Positions 12,305-22,611 of a stretch of 64,000 bases of DNA are shown one piece after another. Each line of letters opens with the position of its first letter. The stretch's first letter is position 1. This DNA is from Hermodice carunculata (Eukaryota > Annelida > Polychaeta > Eunicida > Amphinomidae). The notes beneath the pieces are model-generated. The model was not told the DNA's origin. It saw nothing but the letters and a program-made list of their open reading frames with translations, and did not search any database. The translations under genes were made by a program, and so were the position numbers. The stretch covers positions 1,426,501-1,490,500 of the forward strand of contig OZ026614.1 in assembly GCA_964020975.1 (NCBI GenBank), given 5' to 3'.

Positions 12305-12575
12305 CTTGGTGCAGTGGGACTACGAGGCCGACGTGGTGAGGCACTGAGGTAAACCACGCTTCCACCGTCTGTGCGAAGAAAAAAGTGCACAAATCAGAGT
12401 GCAGTAGTCCCGCTTTTGAGCGACCAACCCCCGCACAGACCAAAAAGCGGTTGTATAATGCAGGTGGTCTCTCATTGGAGGAGCCCCACACTCGGGAGCT
12501 GAACACTAACAGCTCAAATCCTGGGCGGCTTTTCCCTGGTGGTAGCGAGGTACGCAAATTTATGCAACCACCAGT
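12305..12575. other. GC-richer segment with many pairing arms
   Basis: Several perfect inverted pairs lie close together. GGGACTAC (12316-12323) pairs with GTAGTCCC (12404-12411) and encloses CGTGGT (12332-12337) / ACCACG (12353-12358). GTCTGTGCG (12367-12375) pairs with CGCACAGAC (12432-12440) and crosses the first stem. GAGCT/AGCTC lies at 12497-12515, and CTGGTGGT (12536-12543) pairs with ACCACCAG (12567-12574). An A-box-like TGGTGCAGTGG is at about 12307. This could be a structured non-coding RNA, a SINE or a MITE core; no known RNA family was recognised. Confidence 0.3.
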
Positions 12576-14811
12576 TCATCATGATCGATTACATATGCTT
12601 TGGGAAAAAACACGATTTATTAAATTTAACCATTACAACCCTTAAAAGCTTTATTTCAATAAAGAACGCTTGTCTTGGTGGTGAAACTAGTGAAAGACGT
12701 GTGCCGCAACTTGAAAATATTTGCCAGTCCTGAGTTGTGTCTTTCCATTACACTCAGCCTCAATGAGGCTGATGCATCACCCCGTACGGAGCTTTCGCTT
12801 GCGAAGTAATGAGCTTAAAGTTAACTGTTGCAAAAATTGTTCTGATGATATAACTCACTTCCTTAACTTTATTCTACATGTTCCATGGAGCCTAACTCAC
12901 CGTATTTCATAAGTTATGGATCAAAATATGACTTGGCATTTTCTTACTGCCACCACGTGTGTTTTGCCCACCATGTTCACCTCGATCTGAACCGTGGGAA
13001 AAATAGATCGACTCACTTGGTCACTGTCGGTCGCTGAGTCATGCAGGCAAGCACATGCTTGATCGTGGTTTTGATCCAGTGAAAGTTCTCATCGTTCATT
13101 TTATAAATATTCTATTATAAAACGTCGTTCAATTAGAAATGAGAACACTAAATAATATTTCTGTAGCTTTGCTCGTATCTGCCAGGGTTAGGTGAGGTTT
13201 CGCATGCAAAAAAGAGATGACCACGTGGGTTGTTGATCTGCGGGGAAATGACGGAAGATTGTTCCGGACATTTCTGGAGAGCGTTGGCAACATTCGTCCT
13301 GCATTTGGATTTGAAGTATTTCAAGGTGGATGATGTGAACGATCATGAATGCGAGCGATTAAGTTCCCACCACAAGGAAATTTCTGCCGATCATTATGAG
13401 GTTTAGTTCAGAAAACAATCCATAATATCCCAGCATACAGAGAAACAAATAAAGTGGTCGAAATCCTCTTAGATCCGCCATGGAGAGGCCCGATACATGC
13501 GGAGTATGCCACATTCACTGTCATTTAAAAGTGTAAATAAATGGAAAGATCATACGTTCGTAATAATTTTAAATAGGGAGGAATGGATACAGATGGATCA
13601 AATTAAAAACTTGGTTCAGGAAATTTACTGTAGAAAGAAATCCTCTATTGTTTGCACTAACTGAACTTGACAAGAATCATGTAAATTTTATAACAATGGG
13701 GGAGTTGCGTGTGTGCATTTTGTTAGCCAATAGGAGACATTCATATTTAAGTGTGATCCAGCTCACTTCCTGTGTTGCCGAGGCAACAGACTGATGCTTC
13801 CACCATATGGTCAGGGCAGATTTCTATTATATACTGCATAAACGTCCATAAATAACATCTTTGCAACCAAAAGGGAGCCCATTTCTAATCAACTTAGGCA
13901 TCGTTTATGTTTCAAATATATGTTGAAACATTTTCTTAAGATTATTCTGTATTCGTGCTGTTCATTTTATTGTGAAAGTACTTTTGACCCTGCTAAATAC
14001 ATAGATCTGCCCTGATGCAGGTGGCTCCCTCTTTTGCTCATCAGGTGCTCGAGTAGGACTGCATTTAAATCTGAATACATCGTATTTGAGGCGTAGTGAC
14101 TGGATATGGCTGTAATTTGTGGGGCGCAGGAATAGCCCCTCTGGATCACAGGTCACAGTTAATTCTAAGGCCCTTTTCACAGATCACAGTGAATTCAAAG
14201 CCCATATCACAGTCACAGTAATGTCAATCATCAAAATCTTAATCACATTTATTGACAAAATAATAATATCAATCATAGATATTGGCAAATGGGAAAAGTA
14301 CAAATTTCACGTGTACTTATTTTGATAAATAATGCATAACAAGGAACTACCCTGATCACAAATTTTTTTACTCAGTAAGTTAAGTCTTTTTACTCAGTCA
14401 CAAATCACGGTAAAGTAGACAGGTCCAATAACGAAATAACCCCCCCCCCATTTGTGTAATGTGGTCGCAAAATCTGTTCATTTGGCATGGTTGCTGGTCA
14501 CGCTTAACAGGTGGTCGTTCATAAGAGGTAAATTATTAAAGAAAAACAAGAGACCGAATTTGGTTCTTCAAACCAGGTGGTCATTTATACGAGGGGTCGT
14601 TCAATACAGGGAGAGACCCATATATGGGTTAGGGCAATGGTCATGGATGCTATCGGTATATTTCAGTCAATTTGCGTATACAGTGTTGGCAAATTCTTCA
14701 CAAGAAACAGAGTTCTTCTTTCAAATTCAAATGAAAAATATTTCAAATTAGAAATTGGTCTTCTTTTAATCATGGATCGTCAAGGCCTCGATTTTTTCTA
14801 TTTTTTTATCA
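12576..14811. other. Unassigned, CpG-richer sequence; possible MITE debris at the end
   Basis: CpG dinucleotides are more frequent between about 12900 and 13520 than in the surroundings, but no open frame or splice pair supports an exon. Around 14450-14640 phrases such as 'GGTGGTCGTTCATAAGAGG' and 'GGTGGTCATTTATACGAGG' recall mariner-type MITE ends, without a second terminus. Polycytosine runs at 14443-14451. Confidence 0.35.
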
Positions 14812-15722
14812 TTTTTACCTCAGCTGACTTGTCAGTCAGCTGAGGTTTTTTGCGGGTCCGTCGTCCGTCCGTCGTCCACAATTCACATTTCCGACTTCTT
14901 CTCAAAACCGTCAGCCAGATTCACTTCAAACTTGGTGGCAATGTACCTTGGGTGGGTTTCTACTAATTTTGTTCAAATGTCCATGCTCCAGTGATTTTTG
15001 GATTTTTGAGGAATTTTTTTGTTCTTTTTTTTTTTGACAAATCTTAAAAAAACCTTCTCCGAAACTGCTCACCCAATTGCTTTGATATCGTACATAGACA
15101 CCCCCAGGGACACCTAGTTCCCAATTTGTTCACCAGGTGGCGCTGCAATTTTTTTAGGAATTTTTTGTACGGTTTTGCTATTTTTCACTTGTTGTCAGAA
15201 CAGTCCCTCAGAGTAAGCTGAAATGTGATGGATATGTTGTTGTGGAAGGGTCAAACAGTTGTTTACTAGGTGGCACTGCTTTGGATTCCTGATTTTTAAG
15301 GATTTTCAATTCAGGTACTTATCGTTCGATGCAGCTTTCCTATTGATTACTGTGTAAGTCAATGGGCATTCTAATGCTAATTCACAGGACAACTGACACG
15401 AAATTTACTGTTTATTTGATAACTTGAGATCTGTTTTGAGTTAGCTACACATGTTAATTATTCTGTATGAAGGTCATGCTGAGACAGTACATGAATGACC
15501 TTGAACTTGTTTGTGGGGTCACAGTGCAACATACATGAATTTTACTCTTCATTATAACTTGAGAACTACTTGAACTTTGACGTTGCACATGTAAGTGTTC
15601 TTCTATAAAGGTCAGACTTACTCAGAACATGGTGTCCTTGATCCTTTCCAAAGTTCATAGAGCTGCAAGTGTGATGAATGTCAAGATCAGCTGAGGCACG
15701 AGCTGTTTACACAGCCCTCTTG
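14812..15722 (+). mobile_element. Helentron-like element, CAGCTGAC family, short copy
   Basis: The 5' hairpin CCTCAGCTGAC-ttgtca-GTCAGCTGAGG (14818-14845) is followed by GTCCGTCGTCCGTCCGTC. Near the 3' end ATCAGCTGAGG repeats the hairpin arm in inverted orientation; then comes the terminal hairpin region GAGCTG..CAGCCC and CTCTTG|TT. The interior holds one to two copies of a module of about 700 bp (phrases CTTCTTCTC..AAACCGTCA, GGTGGCAATGTACCTTGGGT, TATTGATTACT). No protein is encoded. Confidence 0.65.
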
Positions 15723-16924
15723 TTTGTGTGTTTCTCCTATTTTTGTCTCCTCCAGAACCGTCACCCAGATTAAGCGGAAACTTGATGGAGATGTTCCTTT
15801 TGGAAGGGTCAAAGTTTTTCACTAGGTGGCACTGCTGTGGATTCCTGATTTTTGCCGTCTTTTTTTTTTTTTTTTTCCAATTCAAGTTTTTGTTAAATGC
15901 ATCTTCTCTATTGCTTACTATGCAAGTCAATGGGCATTATAATGGCAATTCACATTTTGGACTTCTCTGAAGAAACTGTTTGTCAGATTTACTTCAAACT
16001 TGGTGGCAATGTACGTGGATGGGTCTTCTACCAAGTTTGTTCAAATGGTTACCCTCCAGTGATTTTTTTGGATTTTTTATGATTTTTTCCAAAAATCGTT
16101 GAAAAAGTTTTAATAGGAAAGTTTAACATGGGAATTTCTTGTAATATGTAGAACTTGAATAATTTTGGCCACATTTGTGCCAAACTTGGTATGGATATAC
16201 GTTTTATATTTTTTGTCTACCCATTTTGTGCAAATGGTCATACTCTAGTGATGTTTGGACCTTGACCTGATCACCAAGGTCACAGGACAACTGACACAAA
16301 ATTTACTGTTCACTTGATAACTTGAGATCTATTTTGAGTTAAGACCTTGATGTTGCACATGTTAATGTTTCTCTATTAAAGTCATGCTTACACAGTACAT
16401 GAGTGACTTTGACCTCATTTCTGGAGTCACAGTGCAACATGCATGAATTTTACTCTTCACTATAACTTGAGAACTACTTGAACTGGGACCTTGATGTTGC
16501 ACATGTTAGTGATCCTCTGAAAAGGTCAGACTTACTCCGTACATGGGTGGCCTTGATCCTATTCCAAGTTCACAGAGCTGCAAGTGTGATGAATGTCCAG
16601 GTCAGCTGAGCATGGGCTGTTCACATAGCCCTCTTGTTTATGATTTTTTTGTTCTTTTTGGGGGCAAATCTTAAAAATTCTTCTCGGAAACTGCTCACCT
16701 GATTGCTTTGATATCACACAGGAACACTCCTAGGGACTCCTGGTTCTGAATTTGTTCACCAGGTGGTGCTACGATTTTTTTCTAATTTTTTGTGTGTCTT
16801 ATTGCCATTTTTAACTTCTACATTTCTCAGATAAAGCTGAAACTTGGTGGATATGTCCCTTGTGGAAGGAACATACAAAATTGTTCACTTGGAGGCACTG
16901 TTGCGGATTCCTGATTTTTAATGA
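15723..16924 (+). mobile_element. 5'-truncated Helentron-like units in tandem
   Basis: Sequence starts inside the family module (CTCCAGAACCGTCACCCAG) immediately after the previous copy's 3' end. It runs to a second 3' terminus, GGGCTGTTCACATAGCCC CTCTTG, at about 16637. A further interior piece (16639-16924) follows before the next 5' hairpin. This head-to-tail order indicates serial insertion or rolling-circle concatenation. Confidence 0.6.
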
Positions 16925-18722
16925 TTTTTACCTCAGCTGACTTGTCAGACAGCTGAGGTTTTTTGAGGGTCCGTCCGTCCGTCCGTCGTCCACAATTCCC
17001 ATTTTCGACTTCTTCTCAAAAACCGTCAGCCAGATTCACTTTAAACTTGGTGGAGATGTGTCTTGGGTGGATCTCTACCAAGTTTGTTCAATTGGTCACG
17101 GTCCAGTCATTTTTGGATTTTTTATGAATTTTTTTGTTCTTTTTTGGGTAAATCTTAAAAAATCTTCTTCTCCGAAACTGCTTACCCAATTGCTTTGATA
17201 TCACACAGGAACACTCCCTGGGACTCCTTGTTCTTAATTTGCTCACCAGGTGGCGCTGCGATTTTTTCCTAATTCTTTATGAATTTTTGTGTGTTATAGC
17301 TATTTTCGACTTCTTCTCCAGAACCGTCACTCAGATTAAGCTGAAACATGGTGGATATGTTCCTTGTTGAAGGGTCAAACAAATTTGTTCACTATGTGGG
17401 AATGCTGCGGATTCCTGATTTTTAACGATTTTTTCAATTCTGGTACTTGTCGGTCAATGCAGCTTTCCTAGCTATTGATTACTATGGAAGTCAATGGGCA
17501 TTCTAATGCTAATTCACATTTTCGACTTCTTCTCCAAAACCGTCATCCAGATTGACTTCAAACTTGGTGGGGATACACCTTGAGTGGATCTCTACCAAGT
17601 TGTTCAAATGGTCACGCTCCATTGATTTTTATATATTTTTTGAATGCACCTTTACTATTGATTATCATGTAAGTCAATGGGCAATCTAATGTTAATTACA
17701 TTTTCGACTTCTTCTCCAAAACCATCATCCAGATCTGCTTCAAACTTGGTGGCAATGTACCTTGGGTGGGTGTCTTCCAGGTTTGTTCCAATGGTCATGT
17801 TCCAAAGAATTTGGATTTTTTTGTGATTTTTTTGTCAAAAATCTCTACAAAAGTTTTAATAGGAAAGTTTAACATGGGAATTTCTTGTAATGGTCATAAC
17901 TTTAATAGTATTGACCAGATTTACTTCAAACTTGGTGGGGATGTGCCTTGGGTGGATCTCTACCAAGTGTGTTCAAATGGTCATGCTCTATTGATTTTTG
18001 GATTTTTTATGAATTTGTTTGTTCTTTTTTGGGGTAAACCTTCAAAATTCTTCTCCTCTGAAACCGCTCACCCAATTGCTTTGATATCGTTCATAGACAC
18101 TCCGGGGGACACCTAGTTCCCAATTTGTTCACCAGGTGGCCCTGCAATTTTTTTTATGAATTTTTTGAATGGTTTTGCTATTTTTCACTTGTTTTTAGAA
18201 CTGTCCCTCAGATTAAGCTGAAATGTGATGGATATGTTGTTGTGGAAGGGTCAAACAGTTGTTTAGTATGTGGCACTGCTTTGGATTCCTGATTTTTAAG
18301 GATTTTCAATTACGGTACTTACCAGTCAGTGGAGCTTTCCTATTGATTACTATGTAAGTCAATGGGCATTCTAATGCTAATTCACAGGACAACTGACACG
18401 AAATTTACTGTTTATTTGATCACTTGAGATCTGTTTTGAGTTAGCTACACATGTTAATTATTCTGTATGAAGGTCATGCTGAGACAGTACATGAATGACC
18501 TTGACCTCGTTTGTGGGGTCACAGTGCAACATACATGAATTTTACTCTTCATTATAACTTGAGAACTACTTGAACTTTGATGTTGTACGTGTAAGTGTTC
18601 TTCTATAAAGGTCAGACTTACTCAGAACATGGTGTCCTTGATCGTTTCCCAAGTTCATAGAGCTGCAAGTGTGATGAATGTCAAGATCAGCTGAGGCACG
18701 GGCTGTTCACACAGCCCTCTTG
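16925..18722 (+). mobile_element. Helentron-like element, CAGCTGAC family, long copy
   Basis: The 5' hairpin CCTCAGCTGAC..AGCTGAGG is at 16931-16958, with GTCCGTCCGTCCGTC directly after it. The 3' end is ATCAGCTGAGGCACGGGCTG, then hairpin GGGCTG-ttcaca-CAGCCC and CTCTTG at 18722. The interior is about twice the length of the copy at 14812 because the module repeats. It is almost the same as the copy at 22615, so the family was active fairly recently. Confidence 0.7.
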
Positions 18723-19493
18723 TTTCAATAAGGGTACTTGTCGGTAAATGCACCTTTCCTATTGCTTACTCAAGTCAATGGGTATTCTAATGCTAATTCA
18801 AATTTTTGACTTCTTCTATGAAACCTGGCAATGTACCTTGGGTGGGTCTGTAGCAGATTTGTTCAAATCAAATTTTGGAGTTTTTATGAATTTTTCTGTT
18901 CTTTTTTGGGACAAATCTTAAAAAAATCTTCTCCTCTGAAACTGCTCACTCGATTGCTTTGATGTCACACAGGAGCTCTCCTAGGGACCCCTAGTTCTGT
19001 TTTTGTTCACAAAGTAGTGCTGCGATTATTATATATATTTTTTAATGTTTTTTTGTGTTTCATTGCTATTTTCGACTTTTACAGAACTGTCACTCATATT
19101 TAGCTGAATGTTGGTGGATATGTTCTTTGTGGAAAGGTCAAACAAAACAGTTCACTAGGTGGCAATGCTCTGGATTACTGATTTTCATGATATTTTTAAT
19201 TCGGATATTTACCAGTAAATGCACATTTCCTATTGATTACTGTGTAAGTCAATGGGTATTCTGTTGCTGATTCACATTTTGACCTCTTTATGCAAAACCA
19301 GCATTCAAATTCACCTTAAACTTGGTGGCAATGTACCTTGGTTGGGGTCTCTAGCGGATTTGTTTAAATGGACACACTCCATTGATTTTTGGATTTTTTA
19401 TGAATTTCTTTGTTCTTTTTGGGAACAATTCTTAAAAAATGGCAAGGGTATATGTACATGTCAGCTGAGTACAGGACTGTCACAGTCCTCTTG
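18723..19493 (+). mobile_element. 5'-truncated Helentron-like unit
   Basis: Interior module sequence runs to a divergent 3' end: TCAGCTGAGTACAGGACTG, hairpin AGGACTG-tca-CAGTCCT, CTCTTGG. It lies head to tail with the copy before it. Confidence 0.55.
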
Positions 19494-19699
19494 GTTTATA
19501 AATTAAGTTAAACGTAAGCAAGGAACTGGTTATTATTTTTATAAATTATATTCAACAAAATGTTTTTGTTACACCGGAACAGTCTTTCCTTCAATTATTT
19601 CAATTTGTTCAACAGCCCTACAGGCCTACATATACTTTGCCCCTGCATTAAGGCCACCAGGCCTTGTTACAGTGTGTGTGTCAACACACACTTTTTTGT

Positions 19700-19848
<149 letters not shown>

Positions 19849-19984
19849 TTTACCAGCAAATTTGTCCGACACTTCTTTCGAACACTATTATACAAAGAAA
19901 CTCCAAACTTGGCATGATTGTACATGCATACAAGAATTTTTACTGTTTTATACAGATGAATGAAGGTCTTTAAAATTATGCAAA

Positions 19985-20490
19985 TTAGGGACATTTGAAA
20001 TTTTAAATCTTGAATATCTTCAAAAGTATTATAGATAAAGATATCATTGCAACATCTACTAGGGGGATATTGACCATTGCGCATCTAATGAATGTAAAAC
20101 AAATGTTGTAGCAATTTAAATTATGCTAATTGGCAGCATTTGAAATTTTAAAACTTGAATATCTTCAAAACTATTATAGATAGAGACGTCATTTTAACTT
20201 CTACTATGGGGTTATTGATTATTGCGCTTGTAATGAATCTAAAGCAAAAGTTGTAGCAATTTAAATTATGCTAATTAGCAGCATTTAAATTTTTAAACTT
20301 GAATATCTTCAAAACTATAATAGATAGAGTTGTCATTCCAACTTCTACTAAGGGGTTGTTGACCATTGCGCACCTAATGAATTTAAAATAAAAGTTGTAG
20401 CAATTTAAATTATGCTAAATAGCACCATTAGAAATTTTAAATCTTGAATAATTTCAAAGCTATAATAGATAGAGATGCCATTCAAGCTTC
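19985..20490. repeat. Tandem repeat, about 125-bp unit, four copies
   Basis: Each unit carries 'TTGAATATCTTCAAAACTAT', 'ATAGATAGAG', 'TTGACCATTGCGC' and 'GTTGTAGCAATTTAAATTAT'. The copies differ by scattered substitutions. The array is internal to the Helentron-like element. Confidence 0.75.
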
Positions 20491-20510
20491 TACACCTGTG
20501 TTAAGGAATA

Positions 20511-21064
20511 TTTTTGTTGTTTTTTTTCATCTTATCTGCCTCATTACAGGAATTTCTAACCACATGAATCAAACCTGGTTCATGCCCACGGAACCGCAAA
20601 ATATCTTGGGCTATCATTTGATACCTTTTATGTAACAGGTTTAGAACTTTGAATCCCACAAGTTATTCCTTTATTACATAACATATCTTTATTACATGTG
20701 ATGGAGACCTCAAATCTACCCATTCACACTCACTGACCTAAATCTGTACAGTTATCTTGCACCCCGTGACCTCAGTACCATGGATGGTTAGAAAGTTTTC
20801 AAACAACCAAATTTGGTTGGAATTTTCTTCTTACCTGTCCTCCCAGACAGGTAGGCCGGTTTGATTGGACAGTCGAGCAACGTTCGCACAACACATGTAC
20901 CCAATTTACGTTGGAAACATGGTGTTACGTCCAATATAAATAGTACGTGCGGTTGACCGTTACTTCAGTAGCTGATGAGCCTTGTCATAGGCGAAACCGG
21001 TCCTACTACTGATCGTCTTAGGATCCCAACTTGACTTTGCTTTGTAGCCTGGCCGAGTGAAACA
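20511..21064 (+). mobile_element. Short retroposon-like insertion with hammerhead motif (copy 1)
   Basis: The Helentron-like host sequence is interrupted, and CTGTGTTAAGGAATA occurs on both sides (20496-20510 and 21065-21079), a 15-bp target duplication. The 554-bp insert begins with a T-rich run and carries a hammerhead-like motif 50 bp from its right end. It has no coding frame. A duplication of this length suits target-primed or Penelope-like retrotransposition. The T-rich left end may be the complement of an A-tail, which would place the element on the minus strand; this is unresolved. Confidence 0.6.
20964..21014 (+). ncRNA. Hammerhead-ribozyme-like motif, type I (copy 1)
   Basis: Core CTGATGA is at 20972-20978. 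Stem II is GCCT/AGGC with a 6-nt loop. GAAA is at 20993-20996, followed by the palindrome ACCGGT (20996-21001) and C at 21002, the expected cleavage base. Stem I pairs AGTAG (20967-20971) with CTACT (21003-21007). All conserved core positions of the hammerhead are present. Stem III has only three pairs and no loop, as in minimal hammerheads proposed to act as dimers. Activity is not shown by sequence. Confidence 0.6.
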
Positions 21065-21153
21065 CTGTGTTAAGGAATAGTTGTACATTATCATACCAAT
21101 ATGCTTTGAAGACACACACACTGATTTGCTATGCAGCAAATCATCTTTCCTAG

Positions 21154-21474
21154 TTTGTTTTTGTTTTTGGAAATCTTTAGAAAAGGTTTAATAGGAAAGT
21201 TTAAAGGGAATTTCTGGTAATGGTTACAATTTAGATAATTTTGGCAAGATTAATGTCAAAATAGGTAGGGATGTACCTTTGATAAGTGTCTACATATTTT
21301 GTACAAGTGGTCATCCTCCAGTGACTTTTTGTATTTTTTTTTTTTTTTGTCTTCATAGCTGTAATCGATTGAAATGCCATTCCAACTTCTACTCCTATGT
21401 TATGGATTAGTACGCAGCAATATGCTTTGAAGACACACACACTGATCTGCTATGCAGCAAATCATCTTTTCTAG
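21154..21474 (+). mobile_element. Truncated Helentron-like 3' end
   Basis: This second 3' terminus lies directly behind the element ending at 21153: GAAGACACACACACTGAT, hairpin around GATCTGCT..AGCAAATC, TTTTCTAG|T at 21474. It is preceded by interior sequence of the CAGCTGAC family (TTAATAGGAAAGTTTAA), so it is a chimera. Confidence 0.5.
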
Positions 21475-21948
21475 TTCCTCACTAGTTTTTGCTTCTGAAA
21501 ATGTATTAGGTTTAATTTGCACCAACTGTACAGTACTGTAAAAGGAAATGTGTCTTTTGCCCCACCATCCAGCAAGGAATGTAAGCTATTTGTTTTCCCC
21601 TTTTTGATCGTCTCATTGCTTATCATGCTTATGGTAATCTTGATTTGATGCAGGATGCAAGTTTTAATTTTTTTTTTCCTTTTTTGTTTTTTGTTTTGTT
21701 TTTTGGATGTTTTCTAACCAGAGAAATTCCCAAGTGCATTACATTGTTAGGAATAATTGGGCAAGCCCCACAAATATTGCTGTTGCTGGTACCCTTGGAA
21801 AACTGCAAAGTTGCCTGCCAGGCGACCAATGTAGGCACTTAAACTTGCCCAAGAATAAAGGAAGTTGTCATGGGCAACTGCTAATTTTGATACCTGCCAA
21901 ATATTGTAGAGTACACCTTTCACTTTCTTATCATCCAGAATATCCATT
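21475..21948. other. No gene recognised
   Basis: A T-rich run lies near 21668-21706. There is no coding or repeat signal with boundaries. Confidence 0.35.
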
Positions 21949-22020
21949 CTCTATTCACTATTGCCTACTTACAAGAACTTTTTTCTCTATTCACTATTGC
22001 CTACTTACAAGAACTTTTTT
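21949..22020. repeat. Tandem duplication, 36-bp unit, two copies
   Basis: CTCTATTCACTATTGCC followed by TACTTACAAGAACTTTTTT occurs twice in a row, ending at the left edge of the hammerhead-bearing insertion. The unit includes the target-duplication sequence. Confidence 0.85.
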
Positions 22021-22468
22021 TTAATTAATTCCCCATTTTAACAGCTGCACACATAAAATGAAGGCAAAAACATAGACTTTCCTTCAATTACCAGACCTAT
22101 TGTACTACTCAAGTACTCTGGATAATACATTGACAAAATGATAATAAATGAATTCCCAAGTATCTTCACAGAGGAAGGTACAGACCCACCCATTTATTAC
22201 CCCAGCTTTATTCCTTAATAAACTGGACTTAGACCATCACTAGAACCCCCTGAGATGGCCAAGTACAGAGGAGTGGTCATAATGTCCACTTTATGATGTC
22301 AAAAAACTCAATTGGAGCTACGTGGCTTCTCTCACTGCAGAATAGAACATTTTACTTTACTCTTAATACAGCATTAGCAGCCGTTAAATTTTCAGTGCCT
22401 GACGAGCCCCACACAGGGGCGAAACCGGTCGCACTTGGAGTGCTATTACCATTGTGTTGTTTTTACCA
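22015..22468 (+). mobile_element. Short retroposon-like insertion with hammerhead motif (copy 2)
   Basis: CTACTTACAAGAAC flanks the insert on both sides (22001-22014 and 22469-22482), a 14-bp target duplication. The insert begins with a T run like copy 1 and has the hammerhead-like motif about 35 bp from its right end. It has no coding frame with a recognisable product. The rest of the insert is not obviously alignable with copy 1, so the two are relatives by architecture more than by full sequence. Confidence 0.55.
22391..22436 (+). ncRNA. Hammerhead-ribozyme-like motif, type I (copy 2)
   Basis: Core CTGACGA is at 22399-22405; position 7, where C replaces the usual U, is the variable core position. 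Stem II is GCCCC/GGGGC, five pairs, loop ACACA. GAAA is at 22421-22424, with ACCGGT and C at 22430 as the cleavage base. Stem I pairs AGTGC (22394-22398) with GCACT (22431-22435). Stems I and II differ in sequence from copy 1 yet still pair, while the core and stem III are identical. Pairing kept despite sequence change supports a real ribozyme fold. Confidence 0.6.
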
Positions 22469-22611
22469 CTACTTACAAGAACAACTGAACCAGTGTGTCT
22501 TATTAAGTACATCCACAGATAGTCATGCTACATCGCTCTTACACAATAACTACCTGAAGTTCTGTTATATCTTATTACTCATCTGGCTGCCATGCTATTT
22601 TTTTTTTTATT

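Noticed and set aside
12305-12400. U4, U1 or spliced-leader RNA
   Set aside because: CTTGGTGCAGTGG and GAGGTAAACC recall these RNAs, but the Sm site and the rest of the expected sequences are absent.
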